A DNA stretch of 6,487 bases from a bacterium (GCA_021157815.1 JAGGVT010000205.1:1-6487); one strand, 5' to 3'. Positions 1-5,799 are shown, counted from the stretch's first letter. The notes: generated by a model not told the origin, from the letters alone. Made by a program: numbers and translations.

Positions 1-2
1 CG

Positions 3-92
3 CGATTGAACTCATTGTCATTCCGGGCTTGACCCGGAATCCATCTTGACAAGCGAAAAAGATATGGATTCTGAATCAAGTTCAGAATGACA
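3..92 (+). repeat. Two-hairpin palindromic repeat, copy A (MITE/REP-like)
   Basis: The core is 16-92 and begins TGTCATTC and ends GAATGACA. It holds two perfect 8-bp stems with 5-nt loops: ATTCCGGG/CCCGGAAT at 20-40 (loop CTTGA) and ATTCTGAA/TTCAGAAT at 68-88 (loop TCAAG). The two ends are homologous in inverted orientation, so the element has long imperfect terminal inverted repeats around a variable centre of about 20 bases. A second copy, inverted, lies at 5712-5799. Both hairpins are identical in the two copies, and 11 of 13 bases just outside the core (3-15) also match. It encodes nothing. Short repeats with this CCGGGCTTGACCCGG hairpin are known from many bacterial genomes. Whether it is a mobilised MITE or a REP-type element cannot be told from two copies. 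Confidence 0.85.
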
Positions 93-214
93 ATTTATCA
101 CCCAATTGGTGAATTCAATGTTAACCAGAAAAACGAGAGTTTTCCAGATAACCTGCGAGCCGTAGGTGATACGAAAATATCCCATCGCGGATTTAGGGAT
201 TGAGCTCTTCCTGA

Positions 215-242
215 TGAAAAAGAAATGGAGCCGTATGGCTCC
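215..242 (-). terminator. Rho-independent terminator after flgM
   Basis: Read on the minus strand, a perfect 6-bp stem GGAGCC/GGCTCC with a 4-nt loop (ATAC) is followed by ATTTCTTTTTC. It starts about 47 bases past the flgM stop codon. The T-rich tract is present only in the minus direction, so it should end the flagellar transcript. A weaker AT-rich hairpin (247-262) lies between the stop codon and this stem. Confidence 0.7.
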
Positions 243-288
243 TGGCGGTAAGGAATTTTACCTTTATAGAGTTCTGTGATTTGTCTGG

Positions 289-573
289 TTACTTATTTCT
301 CGGCGGACCAAAAAGAATCGCTCGCGCAATTTCAATTGCTGATGGCTTGTATTCGCCTGACTTGATTTGATTTTTCAACGATTCAAGATCGGGACGTTCA
401 GCGTTCTGAATTTCCTTCAGTCGGGAAACAAGGCGCGATACAATTCTGCTTTCCTCTCCGATGGACACTTTATCCTGAGCATCGACAGGGACCGCGGCTT
501 TGCCGGAAGCAACTTCGCGCGATTGTTCTGTATCTCGAATCGAGTGATTTTTCGGTATCATCGGAATATTCAT
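289..573 (-). CDS. flgM: Anti-sigma-28 factor FlgM
   Basis: A 94-residue protein, the usual FlgM size. FlgM binds sigma-28 (FliA/SigD) in the cytoplasm and blocks late flagellar genes until it is exported through the finished hook-basal body. The N-terminal half (about residues 1-35) is polar and low in hydrophobics, as expected for the disordered export region. The C-terminal half carries the family signature: DKVSIG at 34-39, a helix around 43-57, then PDLESLKNQIKSGEY at 61-75 and IEIARAIL at 80-87. The ATG at 573 is preferred because GGTG (582-579) sits 6 bases upstream; a GTG at 582 in the same frame would add three residues. The gene follows the YvyF-like gene after a 91-base gap that holds a sigma-28-type promoter candidate, and it is followed by a terminator, so it ends the unit. 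Family assignment is strong; the start codon is an inference. Confidence 0.88.
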   Translation of the reverse strand: MNIPMIPKNHSIRDTEQSREVASGKAAVPVDAQDKVSIGEESRIVSRLVSRLKEIQNAERPDLESLKNQIKSGEYKPSAIEIARAILFGPPRNK

Positions 574-602
574 GGTTATCACCGCATCATTAACTACTCA
601 TT

Positions 603-629
603 TTTTCGCTAGTTTCAGCGATAACTTTA
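603..629 (-). promoter_or_regulatory. Candidate sigma-28 (FliA/SigD) promoter for flgM
   Basis: On the minus strand, TAAAGTTA (629-622), 11 bases, then AGCGAAAA (610-603). The sigma-28 consensus is TAAAGTTT-N11-GCCGATAA: the -35 part matches 7 of 8 positions, the -10 part 5 of 8 including the central CGA, and the spacing is exact. A start near 596 would give a leader of about 23 bases containing the GGTG ribosome-binding site of flgM. The context of an anti-sigma-28 gene directly downstream raises the likelihood. No experiment supports it here. Confidence 0.6.
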
Positions 630-664
630 GAATTCCGCTCTCTTTTTTTGAAGATTTTAAGAAA

Positions 665-1060
665 CTAACCTTTCTTATCCAAATATGCTTGCGTGAAAGA
701 TTTAGTTTCTTTCTTCTTTTCTTTCTTGCTACTGCCTTTGTCAAACCCCTTCTTAAGTTTATTCATGCAGGCAAAACAATAATTCCCAGAGCTAATCGGT
801 TTCCCGCACAGCTGGCATTTAAAATCATTCATAGCTTCTGCTTGCTCAAGCAGTCCATCTTGCAAATATTGCCGGATTTTTTCAGTCGGCACTCCGGTTT
901 CTTCAGATACAATATCAATTGACATCTTCGGGTTATCCTTCACGAATTCCCGCACTTTCTCAAAATCCGCATTTTCAGCTTCCCTGCATTCCGGGCATAT
1001 AGGGCGTCCACCTGTGCTTAAAAACGCTTTTCCACATTTCTGGCAATTTACAAGAGGCAT
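665..1060 (-). CDS. yvyF: YvyF-like flagellar operon zinc-ribbon protein
   Basis: A 131-residue protein resembling the YvyF family (TIGR03826-type flagellar operon protein), encoded next to flgM in many Firmicutes and related flagellated bacteria. Two four-cysteine zinc ribbons flank a helix-turn-helix-like segment: C6/C9 with C22/C25 at the N terminus, a region around 47-68 (IDIVSEETGVPTEKIRQYL), and C82/C85 with C95/C98. The C-terminal 25 residues are rich in lysine and probably disordered. The ATG at 1060 has a strong AAGGAG six bases upstream. YvyF has been linked to flagellar gene control, but its biochemical role is not settled, so only flagellar association should be assumed. In Bacillus the order is comF-yvyF-flgM-yvyG-flgK-flgL; here only yvyF-flgM is present, with a divergent lipoprotein gene upstream and a terminator after flgM. 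Confidence 0.82.
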   Translation of the reverse strand: MPLVNCQKCGKAFLSTGGRPICPECREAENADFEKVREFVKDNPKMSIDIVSEETGVPTEKIRQYLQDGLLEQAEAMNDFKCQLCGKPISSGNYCFACMNKLKKGFDKGSSKKEKKKETKSFTQAYLDKKG

Positions 1061-1150
1061 TATTTTCTCCTTTCAAAGCCTTTACTGTATTTACCCATTA
1101 TTACTTTCCATATTCAACGATGATTTTTGACTTATTTTTCATTCTTATGA

Positions 1151-1178
1151 TTAACAACTGCATTAAATTTGATATAAT
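1151..1178 (+). promoter_or_regulatory. Sigma-70-type extended -10 promoter for lipoprotein gene
   Basis: TTAACA (1151-1156), a 16-base spacer and TATAAT (1173-1178), the latter preceded by TG one base upstream (extended -10, TGATATAAT). This is the best housekeeping promoter in the window. The predicted start site, about 1184-1186, lies only 4-6 bases before the ATG at 1190, so the mRNA would be nearly leaderless unless translation starts at the ATG at 1214. Confidence 0.65.
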
Positions 1179-1189
1179 GCGCATGATTT

Positions 1190-2056
1190 ATGGATAAAAA
1201 AGTAAAAAAAACAATGCGACATTTTTTCCTCTTTTTAGTTTGCCTGGTTCTTATGCTTCCAGCAGTAGGATGCGGTGGCGGGGGGGGCGATGCAACATGG
1301 GATTTCATCGACAACTTTGTATCATCAATCAATCAGTATAAAAGCACGCCTGTATGGGAAACATGGAGAATAACATCTCTGCTTCTCGGGGATGATGGCA
1401 AGGATTATTCATTCAGCGCAAATCTTGTGATTACACGAAACGGAAATGATATCGTTGGTTTTGGCAACGCGAATGGATATACGCTGGGAGCTTTTCTTGT
1501 TACAGGCACTCGGACTGGTGACAGTATCGAGTTTGAGATTTTATCTCAGAATAGATACAGGGCATTTTCTCTAACCGGAAAAGGGATTTATATCAACTCC
1601 AATTCAGAAATAGGCGGCAACAGCATTGATGGCGAGGATTTCCTGACTATTTTTGATGATCCGGTAAAGTACGATGGCAATTTCCATGTTAATGTCGAAC
1701 CCCTGGCAATGCCGGCATCGGATGGCGTATATAAGGGTAATCTCAACAGCTCATACAATTCAATTGAGAATGGGGAGATAACACTTCTAACCAACGATGA
1801 TGGCAGTATATTGACGATTGAGAATATCAAAGGAAGTCTGGTGGGATGCGAACAAACCGAGGGCGTCTTTGAAATCAATGACCCGGCTGTTTTAGGTGAA
1901 ACACAGATAGAAATGAACAAATTCTCCGCTGTTGGGGTCAATGGTAATGATACTGTTGATATTACCGGAGCGATTTCGGATGAAATAGCCAGCGGTATCG
2001 TGATTTATCAACGCAATGGAAAGGTTTACATTGGCGCATTCTCAGCGCTATTATAA
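1190..2056 (+). CDS. Putative secreted lipoprotein, beta-rich, function unknown
   Basis: A 288-residue protein whose family I do not recognise. It starts with a lipoprotein signal peptide: a basic n-region (MDKKVKKTMR), a hydrophobic core at 11-24 and a lipobox-like PAVGC with Cys28 as the likely lipidated residue. Ala at -3 is less usual than Leu, so this is probable, not certain. A glycine linker (29-33) follows, encoded in part by a run of eight Gs. The mature part is acidic, rich in Gly, Asn, Ile and Thr, with alternating patterns typical of beta strands. It may hold two beta domains (about 58-150 and 178-288), each opening with an aromatic-plus-strand segment (WETWRI; DGVYKG). A lipocalin- or avidin-like barrel fold is possible but unproven. 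The ATG at 1190 gives the better basic n-region; the ATG at 1214 would still leave a shorter signal peptide. Neither has a Shine-Dalgarno sequence. Transcribed divergently from the flagellar genes. Confidence 0.7.
   Translation: MDKKVKKTMRHFFLFLVCLVLMLPAVGCGGGGGDATWDFIDNFVSSINQYKSTPVWETWRITSLLLGDDGKDYSFSANLVITRNGNDIVGFGNANGYTLGAFLVTGTRTGDSIEFEILSQNRYRAFSLTGKGIYINSNSEIGGNSIDGEDFLTIFDDPVKYDGNFHVNVEPLAMPASDGVYKGNLNSSYNSIENGEITLLTNDDGSILTIENIKGSLVGCEQTEGVFEINDPAVLGETQIEMNKFSAVGVNGNDTVDITGAISDEIASGIVIYQRNGKVYIGAFSALL
1280..1287 (+). repeat. 8-G homopolymer tract in lipoprotein gene
   Basis: Eight consecutive Gs encode part of the glycine linker directly after the putative lipidated Cys28. Adding one G would bring a TAA at 1339-1341 into frame; losing one would bring in a TAA at 1371-1373. 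Either change truncates the protein soon after its signal peptide, so the tract is placed like a phase-variation switch. Confidence 0.9.
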
Positions 2057-2123
2057 TAATAGAAATTTTCAGGCGTTTTTAATGTCGGAATTACGATGAT
2101 TTGGAAACGCATTGTTGACAATT

Positions 2124-2603
2124 ATGAAAGCAACTCTTGGTGATGATTTGGAAGTCCGTCCTTTTGTTGAGGGCGATAGATATGCGGTAGCGTCGCTGCA
2201 TCGTGATGTCCTGCGCGAATTTGATTTTGCGGGTGACCTTGGCAATTTGTCCGCTGATATGTCAAAAATCACAAGGCGTTATACAGGCGATGCTGCTGGA
2301 TTCTGGGTGCTTAAATATGAGAATTTGGTTGTCGGCACTGTGGGATTAAGGGCTCATGGTGAATTTACAGCTGAAATCGAGCGCCTTTACCTGAAAAAAC
2401 GATATCGTGGACGCGCTATAGGAACCAAACTCCTTAAATTCATAGAGGATTGGGCATACAAAACAGGCTATAGACGATTGTTCGCATCCTGTCCCAGAGT
2501 GATGGCAAAAGGCAGGAATTTTCTTGAGCGCGCGAATTACAGAATTGTAGGAAACCCAAACCAGGAAGTTAAAGAGGACTTGTTCGAAAAGGAACTGTTC
2601 TGA
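2124..2603 (+). CDS. GNAT-family N-acetyltransferase
   Basis: A 159-residue single-domain protein of normal GNAT size, expected to move an acetyl group from acetyl-CoA to an amine; the substrate cannot be deduced. After a beta1-like start (LEVRPFVEGDRYAVASLH, 9-26), the core is clear: VVGTVGLR (69-76), then EIERLYLKKRYRGRAIGTKL (84-103) with the acetyl-CoA-binding motif R-x-x-G-x-A at R93/G96/A98. A long helix follows, then GYRRLFASC (115-123), and the C terminus ends in DLFEKEL, like the final strand of many relatives. The ATG at 2124 is chosen; a TTG at 2112 would add four residues. Neither start has a clear ribosome-binding site. The gene lies 67 bases after the lipoprotein gene with no terminator between, so it may share that transcript. 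It converges on ppdK with a 25-base gap. Confidence 0.85.
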   Translation: MKATLGDDLEVRPFVEGDRYAVASLHRDVLREFDFAGDLGNLSADMSKITRRYTGDAAGFWVLKYENLVVGTVGLRAHGEFTAEIERLYLKKRYRGRAIGTKLLKFIEDWAYKTGYRRLFASCPRVMAKGRNFLERANYRIVGNPNQEVKEDLFEKELF

Positions 2604-2628
2604 GCTATTCCCCGGTATGACTGAACCC

Positions 2629-5514
2629 CTACTTCTTCGCCTTCTTTTTCGGCGACACTTTTTTAACCTTGGATTTAACTTTCTTCGCAACAGTGGATTT
2701 AACCTTGGCGGCTGATTTTTTCTTCGCGCTTTTTGGCGGTTTGCGTTTCATTTTAAGCGCCGCATGAGCCGCCGCAACTCTTGCGATAGGCACTCTGTAT
2801 GGATTGCATGAAACATACTCCAATCCTATTGTATGGCAATACTCAACACTTGACGGCTCTCCGCCATGTTCGCCGCAGATTCCAAGTTTCAAGTCAGGCC
2901 TGGTTGATGTGCCTCTTTCTATCGCTATTTCCATGAGTTTCCCAATGCCTTTTTGGTCAAGTTTCTCGAATGGATTTTCCTTGAGGATTTTCTTATCCAC
3001 ATAATAGCGAAGGAATTTCTCCTCGGCGTCATCACGGCTTATGCCGAATCCCATCTGTGTGAGGTCATTTGTGCCGAAGCTGAAAAACTGTGCTTCAATT
3101 GCAAGTTCATCCGCTACCAGCGCGGCGCGCGGAATCTCAATCATCGTGCCAAACAAATATGAAACCTTCGTGCCTGTTTTATTGAAAACTTCATCCGCGA
3201 TTTCATCAACCATATTATGCAGAATTTCAAGCTCAGCTACGGTTGACGAGAGCGGTATCATTATTTCAGGATGAACCTTATATCCTGAATTTTTCACCTT
3301 GACCGCGGCTTTGAAGATAGCCTCAATCTGCATGCGGTTGATTTCAGGATACCTGATTCCAAGACGGCATCCGCGCAGTCCGAGCATCGGATTCTCCTCG
3401 TGGAATTCCCCTCTTCGCTTCCGCATCGATTGAAGATGCTTGATAGCTTCTCGTCCGCCGGGCTGGTGATGGGCTTTTTCAATGCGCTCTTTGATTTCCT
3501 CCTCTTCGGGAAGAAATTCATGCAGCGGAGGATCGATAAGCCGTATCGTTACAGGAAGCCCATTCATTGCCTTGAAAATACCAATGAAATCATTGTATTG
3601 AAGCTTCAGCAATTCTTTAAGAATGCTGCTCTTCCGTTTCTTCTCATCCTTGTCTAGTTCAGTTGGTTTTGTAATGAGTAAAATCAGTTCAGCAACCAGC
3701 TCGGTTCTTTCTCCCATGAACATATGCTCGGTTCGAGACAAGCCGATTCCGCGAGCGCCCATTTCACGGGCTTTTCTTGAATCCTTCGGAGTGTCAGCGT
3801 TGGCGCGAACATAAAGCCCGTTATTCGCTTTGCATATATCATCCGACCATTTGAGAAGTGTTTTGAAATCACCTGTGATTTTAGGCATAATCAACGGCAG
3901 TTTGCCTTTAATAACCTCACCAAGCGAACCTTCAATTGTAATCCAGTCGCCTTCCTTATATTCACCGCCGTTTACTTTCACTTTTCGATTTTTAAAATCA
4001 ATCTGCAAAGAGCTGCATGCGACAATACAAGGCTTGCCCATACCGCGCGCGACAACAGCAGCGTGGGCCGTTTTCCCACCTCTGGATGTCAGAATACCTT
4101 TTGCAGCGCTCATTCCGTGAATATCATCAGGCTTTGTTTCATCACTCACAAGAATAACCTGCGCTTTGGAATTATCTTTAACAGCTTTCACGACTCTATC
4201 AGGATCGAACACAATAATGCCAACTGCCGCTCCGGGCGATGCCGGCATGCCCTTTGTGATAATCCTGTCTTTGTATTTAACCTTGGGATCAATAATCGGA
4301 TGCAGGAGCTGGTCAAGAGAAGCCGGATCAACCATCAAAATCGATTCGTTGCGATTGGTTAATTTCTCCTTGTACATGTCCATTGCAATCTTGACAGCGG
4401 CTTGAGCGGTTCTCTGTCCGCGTCGGGTCTGGAGAATATAAAATGTTCCACTCTCGATAGTGAATTCGATATCCTGCATTTCCCTGTAATTTTTTTCAAG
4501 TTTGTTACAAATACTGAGAAACTTCTGGAGGTTCTTTTTGAACGCCTCATTATATTTTTGATACTTTTTTTTGTCTTCCTTAAACTCCTTGCTGTCTTTT
4601 TTATACACTTCCTTCATTTGTGCAAGTTCCAGGGGAGTGCGGATTCCCGCGACAACATCCTCCCCCTGCGCCTTTACAAGAAATTCCCCGAAAACCCGCT
4701 TCTCACCGTTTCCAGGATCGCGCGTAAACGCGACTCCGCTAGCACTGTTACCATCACGGTTTCCAAACACCATCTGCTGGACAACCACAGCGGTTCCCAT
4801 GGAGTCATCAATGCCATTCAGTTTGCGATATGTTTTCGCGCGCTGATTATTCCATGATTTAAAAACCGCCTCAATGGAAAGAAGCAACTGCTTAACCGGA
4901 TCCTGCGGCACATATATGCCAGATTCTTTTTTTATCAGGGTTTCAAATTCATAGCATACATTCTGCCAATCAGTTTCAGTAAGTTCCGCATCGGTTTTTA
5001 CTTTCGCTTTCTTCCTTGCCTGATTGACAATGCCGTCGAAAGTGTTTTCGCCTTCACCCTTCACTTCCAACGCGACATCTCCGAACATATTAATAAAACG
5101 CCTGTAGCAGTCGTAGGCAAAACGCCCGTCTTTTGTGACCTTCTTCAACGATTCCGTATTTTTATTATTTAATCCAAGATTAAGCACGGTGTCCATCATG
5201 CCAGGCATTGAGATAGGCGCGCCGCTTCGCACTGAAACAAGCAGAGGGTCATCATTGGTGCCGAATTTACGCCCTGTTTTCTTCTCAAGCTGTTTGATAT
5301 TTTCAATTATCTCTTTCTCAAGAGTTTTGAAGAATTTCCTGCCATCTTTAAGATAGCGGCGGCATGCCTCTGTGGTTACTACAAACGCGATTGGTACAGG
5401 AAGTCCCAGGCGTTTCATAACCATCAGGTTATAGCCTTTACCGCCAAGGATTGCCTTGTCCAGTTTGAAAGCTGCCTTTTCATCAATCTGAAAAACGAGT
5501 TGTTCTTTTGCCAC
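2629..5514 (-). CDS. ppdK: Pyruvate, phosphate dikinase with lysine-rich tail
   Basis: A 961-residue cytoplasmic enzyme that interconverts pyruvate + ATP + Pi and PEP + AMP + PPi, used in gluconeogenesis or PPi-linked glycolysis. The domains are in standard order. The N-terminal ATP-binding part shows GGKGYNL (24-30), VSVRSGAPISMPGMMDTVLN (93-112) and SGVAFTRDPGNGEKRVFGEF (259-278). The central phosphohistidine domain has LTSRGGKTAHAAVVARGMG (475-493), with catalytic His484 and, two residues before it, Thr482, at the site that PPDK regulatory proteins phosphorylate in other species. The C-terminal PEP/pyruvate barrel keeps R594, R658, E793, N816 and the general acid/base Cys880 in GICGEHGG. 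Usual length is about 870-890. The excess comes mainly from a charged, Lys-rich insertion around 303-330 and a 41-residue tail (921-961) with 20 lysines and no acidic residues. The start is GTG; GGAG lies 10 bases upstream and an in-frame stop (5523-5521) excludes anything earlier. No regulatory-protein gene is adjacent. Confidence 0.97.
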   Translation of the reverse strand: MAKEQLVFQIDEKAAFKLDKAILGGKGYNLMVMKRLGLPVPIAFVVTTEACRRYLKDGRKFFKTLEKEIIENIKQLEKKTGRKFGTNDDPLLVSVRSGAPISMPGMMDTVLNLGLNNKNTESLKKVTKDGRFAYDCYRRFINMFGDVALEVKGEGENTFDGIVNQARKKAKVKTDAELTETDWQNVCYEFETLIKKESGIYVPQDPVKQLLLSIEAVFKSWNNQRAKTYRKLNGIDDSMGTAVVVQQMVFGNRDGNSASGVAFTRDPGNGEKRVFGEFLVKAQGEDVVAGIRTPLELAQMKEVYKKDSKEFKEDKKKYQKYNEAFKKNLQKFLSICNKLEKNYREMQDIEFTIESGTFYILQTRRGQRTAQAAVKIAMDMYKEKLTNRNESILMVDPASLDQLLHPIIDPKVKYKDRIITKGMPASPGAAVGIIVFDPDRVVKAVKDNSKAQVILVSDETKPDDIHGMSAAKGILTSRGGKTAHAAVVARGMGKPCIVACSSLQIDFKNRKVKVNGGEYKEGDWITIEGSLGEVIKGKLPLIMPKITGDFKTLLKWSDDICKANNGLYVRANADTPKDSRKAREMGARGIGLSRTEHMFMGERTELVAELILLITKPTELDKDEKKRKSSILKELLKLQYNDFIGIFKAMNGLPVTIRLIDPPLHEFLPEEEEIKERIEKAHHQPGGREAIKHLQSMRKRRGEFHEENPMLGLRGCRLGIRYPEINRMQIEAIFKAAVKVKNSGYKVHPEIMIPLSSTVAELEILHNMVDEIADEVFNKTGTKVSYLFGTMIEIPRAALVADELAIEAQFFSFGTNDLTQMGFGISRDDAEEKFLRYYVDKKILKENPFEKLDQKGIGKLMEIAIERGTSTRPDLKLGICGEHGGEPSSVEYCHTIGLEYVSCNPYRVPIARVAAAHAALKMKRKPPKSAKKKSAAKVKSTVAKKVKSKVKKVSPKKKAKK
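2637..2664 (+). terminator. Possible terminator of the GNAT gene inside the ppdK 3' end
   Basis: On the plus strand, a 5-bp stem TCGCC/GGCGA with a 9-base loop (2637-2655) is followed by CAC and six Ts (2659-2664), about 34 bases past the GNAT stop. It overlaps the lysine-rich coding end of ppdK, whose complement is naturally T-rich, so the match may be a by-product of codon use. Confidence 0.35.
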
Positions 5515-5539
5515 GTAGTCTCATCTCCGTATGTCGATA

Positions 5540-5568
5540 ATAAAATCCGTATCCTTATAATTAATCAA
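5540..5568 (-). promoter_or_regulatory. Weak sigma-70-type promoter candidate for ppdK
   Basis: On the minus strand, TTGATT (5568-5563), a 17-base spacer and TTTTAT (5545-5540), each matching 4 of 6 consensus bases. A start near 5533 would leave a leader of about 18 bases that still includes the GGAG at 5528-5525. In such AT-rich DNA this quality of match is common, so it is only a suggestion. Confidence 0.25.
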
Positions 5569-5597
5569 TCATTCCACCAAATGAAATATCTGGAATT

Positions 5598-5649
5598 GGA
5601 TGAAATAATATTCAAATTCAGAATCTAGAATTTATAACATATTTCATCC
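5598..5649. repeat. Nested inverted repeat upstream of ppdK
   Basis: A perfect 10-bp outer pair, GGATGAAATA (5598-5607) and TATTTCATCC (5640-5649), encloses a perfect 6-bp inner pair, AAATTC (5614-5619) and GAATTT (5628-5633). The intervening loops are symmetric, six bases on each side, with an 8-base apex. ATGAAATAT, part of the outer arm, occurs again at 5581-5589. It lies 84-135 bases before the ppdK start codon and could be an operator or a structured leader. Its function is unknown. Confidence 0.6.
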
Positions 5650-5711
5650 CACTAAAAAAGGGATTCCCTTGTTCTTTTAGCTCTTTAATGTACCAAATCC
5701 ATAATTACATG

Positions 5712-5799
5712 TGTCATTCTGAACTTGATTCAGAATCCATTCCTTTTCGGTTATTTGATAGATTCCGGGTCAAGCCCGGAATGACATTGAATTCAATCG
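5712..5799 (-). repeat. Two-hairpin palindromic repeat, copy B (inverted)
   Basis: Second copy of the repeat at 3-92, in the opposite orientation; the core is 5712-5786 (75 bases against 77). Both hairpins are identical to those of copy A (CCGGG-type at 5762-5782, TTCTGAA-type at 5716-5736), while the central spacer has diverged. Homology continues 13 bases outside the core (5787-5799). It lies between ppdK and the methyltransferase gene, its inner end about 200 bases from the ppdK start and its outer end about 60 bases before the methyltransferase ATG. Confidence 0.85.

Noticed and set aside
572-922. Hydrophobic open frame on the plus strand opposite yvyF.
   Set aside because: It is the complement of the cysteine- and lysine-rich yvyF gene, which has a strong ribosome-binding site and clear zinc-ribbon motifs.
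2073-2110. Inverted repeat GCGTTT...AAACGC between the lipoprotein and GNAT genes.
   Set aside because: Only 6 bp around a loop of 26 bases with no T tract, so it does not qualify as a terminator or convincing operator.
2115-2120. Perfect TTGACA just before the GNAT ATG.
   Set aside because: A -10 box at proper distance would fall inside the coding region, and none is present there.
4402-4857. Long open frame on the plus strand opposite ppdK, plus others in the same gene.
   Set aside because: It lies wholly antisense to a well-conserved enzyme gene, and its translation shows no domain-like pattern.
5531-5557. Sigma-28-like match upstream of ppdK on the minus strand (TAAG-N15-ATCGACAT).
   Set aside because: The predicted start, near 5524, would lie past the GGAG ribosome-binding site at 5528-5525, and the match is poorer than that before flgM.
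5658-5676. Hairpin AAGGG/CCCTT with T-rich flanks on either strand.
   Set aside because: The stem is only 5 bp with a 3-base loop and no gene ends nearby in a direction that needs a terminator.
3-5799. Composite-transposon idea: inverted repeats flanking several genes.
   Set aside because: There is no transposase or target duplication, the enclosed genes are ordinary chromosomal ones, and the repeats are of a dispersed non-coding type.
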